Shown here piece by piece: positions 1-7,104 of a stretch of DNA of 34,645 nt. Position 1 is the first letter of the stretch; each line of letters starts with the position of its first letter. A model generated the notes under the pieces. That model ran no database searches, was not told the DNA's origin, and worked only from the letters and a program-made list of their open reading frames with translations. The stretch is from an uncultured Kiloniellaceae bacterium (GTDB lineage Bacteria > Pseudomonadota > Alphaproteobacteria > Kiloniellales > Kiloniellaceae): assembly GCA_947500035.1 (NCBI GenBank), contig CANMQP010000027.1:1-34645 (forward strand), in the 5' to 3' direction. The position numbers and the translations under genes were made by a program.

Positions 1-73
1 TCCCTGACTTAGGAAACTTGGATCATCGAATCACACCTGAAAACGCAGGGAAACACCTAATTGAGTACGGACC

Positions 74-751
74 CTAGTGCCGCCAAATCGGTTCTTTCAG
101 CTTGTCCAGCATCGCGGTGTGAGCCTCGATCTCTTCTGCCGTCGGGCTGTGGGAACGGGCAGGGCGCAGGGTCCGCTCGGCGATGCTTTGCCTGGTCTGT
201 TGTTGCGTTGACGCCGCTGCGTTCAGATCAAAACCCGGTTGGCGTCCGCCGCTCAGTTCCAGATACACATCCGCCAGCAACTCGCAATCAAGCAAGGCGC
301 CGTGGAAGGTCCGCGATGAGTTGTCGATCTCGAACCTGCGGCAAAGCGCATCGAGATTGACCTGCGCGCCCGGAAAACGCTGACGGGCGATCGCAACCGT
401 ATCGACGGCCCGCGATACGTCGATCTTGGGTAATCCACAGGTTTCGAGTTCCGCGTTCAGAAACTTCAAGTCGAACTGCGCATTGTGGATGACCAGGGGG
501 TCGTCGCCGATAAAGTCCAGAAACTCCTGGGCCACCGCGGCGAAAACCGGGTGCCCGGCCAGGAACTCCTGGGAGAGACCATGGATACGCTCCGCTTCTT
601 CAGGCATATCACGCTCCGGATTGATATAGCGCCTGAAGGTTTCGCCGGTTGGAACATGGCTGTAGACCTCGAGGCAGGCAATTTCGACGATACGATGCCC
701 TGCATAAGGATCGAGGCCCGTGGTTTCAGTGTCGAGAACGATTTCGCGCAT
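74..751 (-). CDS. dnaQ: DNA polymerase III epsilon subunit (3'-5' proofreading exonuclease)
   Basis: The 225-aa product is the proofreading exonuclease of the replicative polymerase (DEDDh family). Visible motifs are ExoI DTETTGLD at residues 7-14 with the metal-binding Asp and Glu, ExoII HNAQFDLKF near residue 90, and ExoIII HGALLDCELLADVY near residue 150 with the catalytic His and Asp. The C-terminal 60 residues are Gln/Arg-rich and likely carry the contact to the alpha subunit (inference). The frame continues 27 codons upstream, but the ATG at 751 gives the normal MREIVLDTET start. It is the last gene of the minus-strand run ppsR-maf-aroE-coaE-dnaQ, 16 bp after coaE. Position next to coaE is the usual alphaproteobacterial order. 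Confidence 0.95.
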   Translation of the reverse strand: MREIVLDTETTGLDPYAGHRIVEIACLEVYSHVPTGETFRRYINPERDMPEEAERIHGLSQEFLAGHPVFAAVAQEFLDFIGDDPLVIHNAQFDLKFLNAELETCGLPKIDVSRAVDTVAIARQRFPGAQVNLDALCRRFEIDNSSRTFHGALLDCELLADVYLELSGGRQPGFDLNAAASTQQQTRQSIAERTLRPARSHSPTAEEIEAHTAMLDKLKEPIWRH

Positions 752-767
752 GGAGGTTCCTAGTGTC

Positions 768-1361
768 TCAGGCTTGTTGTCGCAGGTTGGCCAGCATGGA
801 TCTAAGCTGGCGCAGAGTATCGGCTTTTCCAAGTCCGGTGCGGATCACAAAGTCCGCGCGGCGGCATTTCTCCCGATCCGGCATTTGCTGGGCCCGGATT
901 TCAGCGAGGCGTTCCATAGTCATACCAGGACGCGCCATGACACGCGCGGTTTGAATGAAACGCGGTGCGGACACCACGGCGATCCTGTCGCACATATCCT
1001 GACCGCCGGTCTCGAACAGTAAAGGAATATCCAACACCACGAGCGGGCTCCGGCGGCGCGCCTGGCACTGCAGAAACTGCAGGCTCGATCTCCGGACCAA
1101 TGGATGAAGGATGCTTTCGAGATGCCGCAGAGCCGGAGGATCACCAAAAACCCGTGCCCCCAATTTGCCCCGATCGACAGCCCCATCGACGACCACGCCG
1201 GGAAAGGCGGCTTCTATCGCGGCAACCGCGCTGCCTCTCACGCCCATCAGGCGATGCACGGCGGCATCTGAGTCATGAAGAGGAAGGCCAAGGCGTTTGA
1301 GCATTTTGCCAGCCGTGGTCTTGCCCATGCCAACCGAGCCAGTCAGTCCAAGGATGGTCAT
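768..1361 (-). CDS. coaE: Dephospho-CoA kinase
   Basis: The 197-aa product catalyses the last step of coenzyme A synthesis, phosphorylating the 3'-OH of dephospho-CoA with ATP in the cytoplasm. The P-loop GLTGSVGMGKTT sits at residues 4-15, followed by the substrate segment DSDAAVHRL and the lid-adjacent DIPLLFETG. Length matches the family (about 200 aa). The start at 1361 places the P-loop at the usual distance from Met; an ATG 15 codons upstream (1406) is possible, and neither has a convincing Shine-Dalgarno sequence. It lies 59 bp after aroE and 16 bp before dnaQ, consistent with one transcript. Confidence 0.94.
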   Translation of the reverse strand: MTILGLTGSVGMGKTTAGKMLKRLGLPLHDSDAAVHRLMGVRGSAVAAIEAAFPGVVVDGAVDRGKLGARVFGDPPALRHLESILHPLVRRSSLQFLQCQARRRSPLVVLDIPLLFETGGQDMCDRIAVVSAPRFIQTARVMARPGMTMERLAEIRAQQMPDREKCRRADFVIRTGLGKADTLRQLRSMLANLRQQA

Positions 1362-1420
1362 ATTCGGGAGCCGCTTGACCCGGATTTGTCCTCTCAGAGG
1401 TTTCATATTATGCAAGTAAT

Positions 1421-2269
1421 TCAAGGTTCTAACATTCGACTGCGCAGGCTTTTCGTGACCTCCGGATTGACTCCGAACCAAGCATGAAAGCCGGGCCGCG
1501 CCTGATGGAGCAGCATCCCCAGGCCATCCACGGTTTGATTGCCGCGTGCGCGTGCCCGGCCCAGCAGAGACGTCTCCAAGGGTGTATAAACGATGTCGTT
1601 CACCAACGCGTCCGGCGAAAGCCTGTCGAGATTGAGTTCCAGATCAGGCTGGCCCGACATGCCCAGACTGCTGCTGTTCACCAGTAAAGCGAGATCGGCG
1701 AGAGCGTCGGCCCTCTGATCCCAAGCCACCACTTCGATTTTGCCCTCGAAACGGCCGGCTAACTCATCCGCGACCTGTTCGGCCCGGCTTTGAGTCCGAT
1801 TGGTGATACGGACCTCGGAAGCCCCGTCGTTCAGCAATGCCGCGACAATCCCACGGCCTGCACCACCAGCGCCGATGACCATCGCCGGTCCGGCATCCGG
1901 CCGGTAGCCCGCCCCAGCGCTGCGCAGATTTTCCAGGAACCCAAAAGCATCCGTGTTGGAGCCGGAAACCCCATCCTCCGTGAAAACCAGAGTGTTCACC
2001 GCGCCGATTTTTGCGGCAAAGGGATCGACCCGGTCGCAGATCCGCAAGGCGGCCTCTTTGTGAGGCACCGTCACATTCGCGCCGCAAAACCCGGCGGCGG
2101 CAAGGCCTTTGACTGCTATGTCGAAGTTTTCGGGATGGACGGGGAGGGGAAGATAGGCCCCGTCAATTCCGTAGTGATCAAGCCAATAGCCATGCAGTCT
2201 GGGGGAACGGCTGTGGCTGATCGGCCAGCCGATCACGCCCGCAGTAAGGGTTTTCCCGCTGTGACTCAT
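1421..2269 (-). CDS. aroE: Shikimate dehydrogenase
   Basis: The 282-aa product reduces 3-dehydroshikimate to shikimate with NADPH in the aromatic amino-acid pathway. The shikimate-binding SHSRSP motif is near residue 19, the catalytic Lys lies in NVTVPHKE, the catalytic Asp in SNTDAFGF, and the nucleotide-binding glycine loop reads VIGAGGAGRG. The C-terminal helix ends normally. Its ATG overlaps the maf TGA stop (ATGA at 2266-2269), so translation is probably coupled. The gene is intact and of standard length. Confidence 0.95.
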   Translation of the reverse strand: MSHSGKTLTAGVIGWPISHSRSPRLHGYWLDHYGIDGAYLPLPVHPENFDIAVKGLAAAGFCGANVTVPHKEAALRICDRVDPFAAKIGAVNTLVFTEDGVSGSNTDAFGFLENLRSAGAGYRPDAGPAMVIGAGGAGRGIVAALLNDGASEVRITNRTQSRAEQVADELAGRFEGKIEVVAWDQRADALADLALLVNSSSLGMSGQPDLELNLDRLSPDALVNDIVYTPLETSLLGRARARGNQTVDGLGMLLHQARPGFHAWFGVNPEVTKSLRSRMLEP

Positions 2270-2859
2270 TTCGTGATGGCCCCGTGACCCCGAAGAAAAT
2301 CCAGAAGCGGCAGCAAAGGCAGTCCCAGGATAGAGAAGTAATCGCCCTTGATCCGGGCGAAAAGCTGAATCCCCCGGCCCTCGAGCTGGTAGGCTCCGAC
2401 CGACGTCAAAGCGTCTTCGCCGACCTGCGCCAGGTAGTCCTTGATAAAATCATCACTCAGATTCCGCATGGTCAGAGTGGCCACCTCGTTATGGTGCCAT
2501 AAGCGCACACCGTCGCGCACAACACAGACGGCACTCAACAAACTGTGGTCCTTCTCCCGAAGCGCCACAAGATGTGCCGCGGCATGATCGAGGTCCTCAG
2601 GCTTATCAAACCAGACGCCATTGCACTCCAGCATCTGATCGGCTCCAATCACGAGCACACCCGGATAACGGCGCGAGACGCGCTGCGCTTTTAGTTCCGC
2701 CAGGGTTTCGGCCGTTTGAGCCGCGCTTGCCCCTTCGGCCTTCAGCGCCAGCTTGATCTCGTCTTCATCGACATGCGCCGCCTCGACGTCGAATTGCAGT
2801 CCAGCGTTCGTCAAAAGCCTGCGCCGGGAGCTGCTGCCGGAGGCCAGAATGACAGGCAT
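2266..2859 (-). CDS. maf: Maf-family nucleoside triphosphate pyrophosphatase
   Basis: The 197-aa product belongs to the Maf/Ham1-like pyrophosphatases, which hydrolyse non-canonical or modified NTPs to NMPs. It opens with ILASGSSSRRRLL, the signature SxxR loop, and has GADQMLECNG followed by FDKP. The Asp-Gln pair resembles the YceF type (7-methyl-GTP) more than the YhdE type (dTTP/UTP), but I would not assign substrate on this alone. The ATG at 2859 is preferred because GGGAG stands about 7 nt upstream; a longer version starting at 2919 would add 20 charged residues that the family lacks. It is coupled to aroE through an ATGA overlap. Confidence 0.92.
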   Translation of the reverse strand: MPVILASGSSSRRRLLTNAGLQFDVEAAHVDEDEIKLALKAEGASAAQTAETLAELKAQRVSRRYPGVLVIGADQMLECNGVWFDKPEDLDHAAAHLVALREKDHSLLSAVCVVRDGVRLWHHNEVATLTMRNLSDDFIKDYLAQVGEDALTSVGAYQLEGRGIQLFARIKGDYFSILGLPLLPLLDFLRGHGAITK

Positions 2860-2946
2860 GGAAGCTCCCTGATTGGATTCTTCCGGCATCTGGCTGCTTT
2901 TTTCGATCTCTGTCGTCATGTGATCCGCTGGGAACTCCGGTCCCGC

Positions 2947-3768
2947 TCAGCCTGCAAGTTCGCAGTGACGGGCATAGTGGCTCATGATCTGCGCCGCAGT
3001 TTCCTCGATCGATCGGCGTGTGACGTCGATAACCGGCCAGCCATGTTTGCTGCAGAGTCTGCGTGCTTCAGTCACCTCCGCGCGAACCGACTCAATATCC
3101 ACATAGTCCGTTTCATCTTCACCCTCGGCAATCATCCGCAAACGGTTGCGGCGGACCTGCACCAGGCTTTCCGGATCTTTGGTCAATCCAACAACGAGTG
3201 GCTTTTTGGTCGTCAAAAGCTCGCTCGGCATGGCGCAGCCGGGCACGACCGGCACATTTGCCGCTTTGATGCCCCGGTTCGCAAGATAGATACAGGTCGG
3301 TGTCTTCGAGGTCCGGGAGACACCGACCAGAACAATATCGGCCCCCTCCAGATCGCTGTAGAGCTGGCCATCGTCGTGGGCCAGGGCATAGTCCATGGCC
3401 GCAATCCGGTCGAAATACTCGGCATCGAGAGCATGCTGCAAGCCGGGCCGGCCGGACATCTCGACACCGAAATAGGCCGCAAGGGAATGAATGACCGGAT
3501 CAAGAACAGGGATGCAAGGCACGCCGATGCGGCGGGCCGCCTCGACCAGCGGCTGTCTGAGCTTCTCATTGACCATGGTGAAGAGAACCGGACCGGGATT
3601 TGCCTCGATTCCCTGGATGACCCGGTCCATCTGACCCGGCGTGCGGATCAGGCTCCAGACATGTTCGATCGGCTCCGCAACATCGAACTGCACCAGGCAG
3701 GCGCGGGCGACGGAATTAATGGTTTCGCCGGTTGCGTCCGACACCAGATGTAGGTGGATGATGGTCAT
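2947..3768 (-). CDS. ppsR: Pyruvate,phosphate dikinase / PEP synthase regulatory kinase-phosphotransferase (DUF299, RP001 family)
   Basis: The 273-aa product is the bifunctional ADP-dependent kinase / Pi-dependent phosphorylase that switches PPDK or PEP synthase off and on by modifying an active-site Thr. The N-terminus IHLHLVSDATGET and the P-loop GVSRTSKT at residues 149-156 are diagnostic, and the length is typical. Which target enzyme it acts on cannot be told here. It is the first gene left of the candidate replication origin. The homologous gene flanks the origin opposite hemE in Caulobacter and Rickettsia. Its start codon directly borders the 562-bp intergenic region, and the gene heads the minus-strand run through dnaQ. 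Confidence 0.95.
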   Translation of the reverse strand: MTIIHLHLVSDATGETINSVARACLVQFDVAEPIEHVWSLIRTPGQMDRVIQGIEANPGPVLFTMVNEKLRQPLVEAARRIGVPCIPVLDPVIHSLAAYFGVEMSGRPGLQHALDAEYFDRIAAMDYALAHDDGQLYSDLEGADIVLVGVSRTSKTPTCIYLANRGIKAANVPVVPGCAMPSELLTTKKPLVVGLTKDPESLVQVRRNRLRMIAEGEDETDYVDIESVRAEVTEARRLCSKHGWPVIDVTRRSIEETAAQIMSHYARHCELAG

Positions 3769-3950
3769 AAACTTTCATTCCGTTCTGAGGGCCGTCCTGA
3801 GCGCCCGTCTTCGGGTCGGCTGATCTTCTCTTACATGAGCTTTGAACCTGCCGCCAGTTTTGACGCGCGACGGCCCCGCCGCCACAGGCGTCATCGACGA
3901 TGTCCAGAGCGGCCCATCAGGGCAACTTCGTGGATGGATTGGCACAAAAT

Positions 3951-3959
3951 TGTGGATAA
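3951..3959 (-). promoter_or_regulatory. DnaA box, perfect consensus
   Basis: The plus strand reads TGTGGATAA, the exact complement of the DnaA box TTATCCACA. It is the only perfect 9-mer in the candidate origin and anchors the cluster of weaker boxes to its right. Confidence 0.75.
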
Positions 3960-3979
3960 CCCGGTCATCGTAAAGAGCG

Positions 3980-3994
3980 TTAAAATTCGGTTAT
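3980..3994. promoter_or_regulatory. CtrA-like site (TTAA-N7-TTAT)
   Basis: The sequence TTAA, seven bases, TTAT matches seven of eight positions of the CtrA consensus TTAA-N7-TTAA. It sits 20 bp right of the perfect DnaA box. In Caulobacter, CtrA bound at the origin blocks initiation; whether this organism uses CtrA this way is unknown. One such match can occur by chance in an AT-rich stretch. Confidence 0.35.
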
Positions 3995-4040
3995 CCCAGA
4001 CCCGAGAATCCTCCCAGTGGCTATTCGAAGGATCCGCCTA

Positions 4041-4049
4041 ATTTCCACA
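4041..4049 (+). promoter_or_regulatory. DnaA box, 8/9
   Basis: ATTTCCACA matches TTWTNCACA at eight of nine positions, the first base being off. It belongs to the cluster in the candidate origin. Confidence 0.45.
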
Positions 4050-4088
4050 GGCGGGATAAGCAGAGGATCACAACTGCGTATAAAAAAG

Positions 4089-4097
4089 TTATGCACT
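4089..4097 (+). promoter_or_regulatory. DnaA box, 8/9
   Basis: TTATGCACT matches TTWTNCACA except for the last base. It lies in an AT-rich stretch 40 bp right of the previous box. Confidence 0.5.
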
Positions 4098-4220
4098 TAA
4101 TTCACGCTGTTCAGGCTTCCGATCTCTTCTTATGATTCTGCCGAGTCGCCAAAGTTGTCAGTTTATTCAGTCACATTTAACCCGTCCGAGCGGGCCGGAT
4201 CAGAGTGGCGGTGGACAGTT

Positions 4221-4229
4221 TTTGCATAA
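4221..4229 (-). promoter_or_regulatory. DnaA box, 8/9
   Basis: The minus strand reads TTATGCAAA, one base from TTWTNCACA. It borders the AT-rich segment that leads up to hemE. Confidence 0.45.
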
Positions 4230-4274
4230 CCAAATAATCCCCATGATTCAGCCCACCAACAAACAACTACAATT

Positions 4275-4290
4275 TCTTATTTAAATAAGA
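4275..4290. repeat. 16-bp perfect AT palindrome at the hemE end of the candidate origin
   Basis: TCTTATTTAAATAAGA is a perfect inverted repeat with no spacer, 14 of its 16 bases being A or T. It sits within the most AT-rich part of the gap, 40 bp before the hemE start. It could be part of the DNA-unwinding element, a protein operator, or part of the hemE promoter; the sequence does not decide. Confidence 0.6.
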
Positions 4291-4330
4291 TTCTTTGTAA
4301 GTAGGGTGGGGAAATCCGAAGCCGACCTGA

Positions 4331-5374
4331 ATGGCAAAGCGTGTGAAATCCGAAAATAAGCTTCTTCTTCGTGCCCTCAGGGGTGAGACACTTCCGCAAC
4401 CGCCGATATGGCTCATGCGTCAGGCAGGACGTTATCTGCCGGAATACATGAAGACGAGAGGGCAGGCGAAAGGCTTCCTGGACCTCTGTTATACACCGGA
4501 CCTCGCAGTAGAGGTCACTTTGCAGCCGATCCGCCGTTATGGTTTCGACGCATCGATCCTCTTTTCGGATATCCTGGTCGTCCCGCATGCGCTCGGTCAA
4601 AAAGTCTGGTTCGAAGAGGGTATGGGGCCAAAGCTGGAAGCCTTAAAATCAGAAGCGGATCTTGAAAGCCTAGGACTTAGCGGATTTCACGAACACCTCG
4701 CGCCGGTCTATGAAACGGTAGGACGTCTGCGCCAGGAATTGCCTGCCGAAACCGCGCTCATCGGCTTTGCTGGTGCCCCTTGGACCGTTGCCAGCTACAT
4801 GCTGGAAGGCGGTTCGAGCAAAGATTTCAGCACAGCAAAAACCTGGGCTTACAGCCGTCCCGAACTCTTCGAGCGTGTGATCGAGCTCCTGGTCGACGCC
4901 ACCTCAAGCTACTTGATCCGTCAGATCGAAGCCGGGGCTGAAGTTGTGCAGCTCTTTGATTCCTGGGCAGGCGTCTGGCCCGAAAGAGACCTTCGGCGCT
5001 GGTGTCTGGAGCCCTGCCAGAAGATCATCGCCAACATAAAAGCGGTTCATCCCGACATCCCGGTTATTTTGTTTCCAAGGGGCGTTGGCCTTGCCTATCC
5101 GGACTTCGCCCGTGAAAGTGGAGCTCAGGGACTGGGACTGGATACGACAGTGCCGTTGGATTGGGCACGTGATCATCTGCAGTCACAAGTGACCGTGCAG
5201 GGGAATCTAGATCCGATAAAACTGGTGGCCGGCGGGGACGCACTGGAACGGGCCGTCGCCGATATTCGGGAGGCCCTGGCCGGTGGCCCGTTCATATTCA
5301 ACCTCGGGCATGGGATCGTTCCGCAAACGCCGCCGGACCATGTCGAGCAGCTGATGAAGCTCGTCCGCGCCTGA
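4331..5374 (+). CDS. hemE: Uroporphyrinogen decarboxylase
   Basis: The 347-aa product converts uroporphyrinogen III to coproporphyrinogen III by removing four acetate carboxyls in the cytoplasm. The N-terminal signature PIWLMRQAGRYLPEY is at residues 25-39, with the conserved Arg and Tyr of the active cleft. The catalytic Asp lies in FSDILVVP, and the second signature reads GFAGAPWTVASYMLEGG near residue 145. Length is typical. The ATG is clear although its ribosome binding site is weak. It is the first gene right of the candidate origin and begins the cluster hemE-hemH-hemJ, which covers three late heme steps. Confidence 0.97.
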   Translation: MAKRVKSENKLLLRALRGETLPQPPIWLMRQAGRYLPEYMKTRGQAKGFLDLCYTPDLAVEVTLQPIRRYGFDASILFSDILVVPHALGQKVWFEEGMGPKLEALKSEADLESLGLSGFHEHLAPVYETVGRLRQELPAETALIGFAGAPWTVASYMLEGGSSKDFSTAKTWAYSRPELFERVIELLVDATSSYLIRQIEAGAEVVQLFDSWAGVWPERDLRRWCLEPCQKIIANIKAVHPDIPVILFPRGVGLAYPDFARESGAQGLGLDTTVPLDWARDHLQSQVTVQGNLDPIKLVAGGDALERAVADIREALAGGPFIFNLGHGIVPQTPPDHVEQLMKLVRA

Positions 5375-5456
5375 AAAAATGCTGCTGCCAAATGCCGCGC
5401 GACAGTCTACGGAGCGGGTATGGACAAAAGCCTGTCGAATAGCCAGCTTAGGCACC

Positions 5457-6500
5457 ATGACTAAAACCGCAATCGTTCTATTCAATCTCGGAGGGCCTGA
5501 TACGCCGGCGGCGGTTCAGCCCTTTTTGTTCAATCTTTTCAATGACCCTGCGATCATTCGCTTGCCCAATCCCTTTCGCTGGGGTCTGGCGAAGGTGATA
5601 TCGAAGCGACGGGCGCCGATTGCGCGCGAGATTTACGAAAACCTCGGTGGTGGCTCGCCATTGCTGCCGAATACCGAAGCCCAGGCTCGAGCGCTGGAAG
5701 CCGCACTGAAGCCCAATGGATCGCAAAGCGGGTCATCCGGCGATGACTTCAAGGTCTTTATCGCAATGCGCTACTGGCATCCCTTTGCCGATGAAGCGGC
5801 GCAGCAGGTCAAGGAATACGGGCCGGATCAGATTCTTCTTTTGCCGCTTTATCCGCAGTTCTCCACGACAACAACCGGGTCCTCGGTAACGGACTGGAAT
5901 CGCGCAACTTCGAAAGTCGGCCTGCAGGTTCCGACCAAAACCGTTTGCTGTTACCCGGAAGATCCCGGGTTTGTCTCCGAAGTTGTGGTTCGCCTGAAAA
6001 AGGGGCTCGAGGCCGCTAGCGAGACCGGTAAACCACGTGTCCTGTTTTCTGCGCACGGCTTGCCGAAAAAAATCGTCGAGGCAGGTGATCCTTACCAGGA
6101 GCAGGTTGAACAGTCTTCAGCGGCCGTTGTTGCTGCCTTGGGTGTGCCGGATCTCGACTGGGTGATCTGCTATCAGAGCCGGGTTGGTCCGCTCGAGTGG
6201 ATCGGTCCCTCGACGGACAGCGAGATCGAGCGGGCAGGAGCAGACAAGGTTCCGGTCGTTGTCGTGCCGATCGCCTTTGTTTCGGAGCATTCGGAGACCC
6301 TGGTCGAGCTGGATATCGAGTACCGGGAGTTGGCTGAAAAAGAGGGGGTTCCCGCCTATATCCGGGTGCCCACGGTCGACGATGGAGCGGCCTATATCCA
6401 TGGCCTGGCAAACCGGGTGCGCGGTGCGCTCGATGGTTCAGCTTCTCTTTGTCCCGGACGCGAGGATGATCCTTGCCCAACCAGTTGGAACCGGGCTTAA
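5457..6500 (+). CDS. hemH: Ferrochelatase
   Basis: The 347-aa product inserts Fe(II) into protoporphyrin IX, the last heme step. It begins MTKTAIVLFNLGGPD, the family start; an upstream in-frame ATG at 5379, 4 bp past hemE, would add 26 atypical residues and is not favoured. The catalytic His is H200 in FSAHGLPKK, and the conserved Glu is E280 in SEHSETLVELD. The C-terminus has two Cys, C332 and C340, in LCPGREDDPCP, and CC at 164-165. Some alphaproteobacterial ferrochelatases hold a [2Fe-2S] cluster, but four ligands are not obvious here. It follows hemE by 82 bp. Confidence 0.96.
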   Translation: MTKTAIVLFNLGGPDTPAAVQPFLFNLFNDPAIIRLPNPFRWGLAKVISKRRAPIAREIYENLGGGSPLLPNTEAQARALEAALKPNGSQSGSSGDDFKVFIAMRYWHPFADEAAQQVKEYGPDQILLLPLYPQFSTTTTGSSVTDWNRATSKVGLQVPTKTVCCYPEDPGFVSEVVVRLKKGLEAASETGKPRVLFSAHGLPKKIVEAGDPYQEQVEQSSAAVVAALGVPDLDWVICYQSRVGPLEWIGPSTDSEIERAGADKVPVVVVPIAFVSEHSETLVELDIEYRELAEKEGVPAYIRVPTVDDGAAYIHGLANRVRGALDGSASLCPGREDDPCPTSWNRA

Positions 6501-6515
6501 GGTACCAGTAGGAGC

Positions 6516-6532
6516 CGAGCCCTCCGGGCTCG
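6516..6532 (+). other. Hairpin between hemH and hemJ
   Basis: CGAGCCC and GGGCTCG form a perfect 7-bp stem around the loop TCC, 15 bp past the hemH stop. No T-run follows, so it is not a standard intrinsic terminator. It may stabilise or process the message between hemH and hemJ (inference). Confidence 0.4.
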
Positions 6533-6603
6533 CGGGTTTGGGATTCGTCCTGGATTTTGGATGAAACCGCTGTTGCCGGGCATGTTCTGAGTGGGGAGGA
6601 AAG

Positions 6604-7047
6604 ATGGCGGGATTTCTGGGTGATGCCTACAGCTGGGTGAAGGCCCTGCACATCATTAGCGTCATCGCCTGGATGGCGGGAATGCTCTATCTGCCGCGGC
6701 TCTACGTCTATCATTGCACAGCCGAGCCGGGGTCAAAGCAATCCGAAACCTTTAAGATCATGGAACGGCGTCTTCTGAAGGCGATCACGACGCCGGCAAT
6801 GATTGCCAGCTGGCTTTTCGGCCTGATGCTGATGGTGAACCTGGAAGCCTGGACCGAACCCTGGTTTCACGCGAAACTGACGCTCCTGATCGGGATGCAG
6901 ATCGTTCATGGAGCTTTGTCACGCTGGCGGAAAGGATTTGAGAAAGACGAAAACCGCCACAGCGAGACCTACTACCGCTATATGAACGAGGTTCCGACCC
7001 TTCTGATGATCGGGATTGTCATTTTCGTGGTGGTGAAGCCGTTCTGA
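6604..7047 (+). CDS. hemJ: Protoporphyrinogen IX oxidase, HemJ type
   Basis: The 147-aa inner-membrane protein (UPF0093) oxidises protoporphyrinogen IX to protoporphyrin IX, the step feeding HemH. Four hydrophobic segments are visible: about residues 14-31 (HIISVIAWMAGMLYLP), 60-77, 86-103 and 130-146. The conserved His in KALHIIS and the LPRLYVYH segment match the family. The strong GGAGG lies 5 nt before the ATG. Position after hemE and hemH supports the assignment and suggests this organism uses HemJ rather than HemY or HemG. Confidence 0.95.
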   Translation: MAGFLGDAYSWVKALHIISVIAWMAGMLYLPRLYVYHCTAEPGSKQSETFKIMERRLLKAITTPAMIASWLFGLMLMVNLEAWTEPWFHAKLTLLIGMQIVHGALSRWRKGFEKDENRHSETYYRYMNEVPTLLMIGIVIFVVVKPF

Positions 7048-7104
7048 GCGGGCTTGAGGCTTGCTGATTTGAACGCGCGGCACGGGTAATCGGGAGAGAT
7101 CGGG

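Larger units (their letters stand above)
3769..4330. other. oriC: Candidate chromosomal replication origin (oriC) between ppsR and hemE
   Basis: This 562-bp gene-free gap separates two diverging transcription units. It contains one perfect DnaA box, three boxes one base from TTWTNCACA, five GANTC methylation motifs between 4006 and 4293, a TTAA-N7-TTAT site resembling a CtrA box, and an AT-rich stretch from about 4220 to 4310 that could be the unwinding element. Known biology: the alphaproteobacterial origin lies between hemE and the RP001 homologue (here ppsR), and parAB with parS lies nearby, as here. Which protein sites are used, and the exact unwinding point, are inference. dnaA itself is not in the window. 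The hemE and ppsR promoters must also lie in this interval. Confidence 0.78.

Noticed and set aside
2716-3753. 345-codon open frame on the plus strand
   Set aside because: It lies antisense to maf and ppsR, starts at TTG, and its protein shows no family motif. It is a by-product of codon use in the two real genes.
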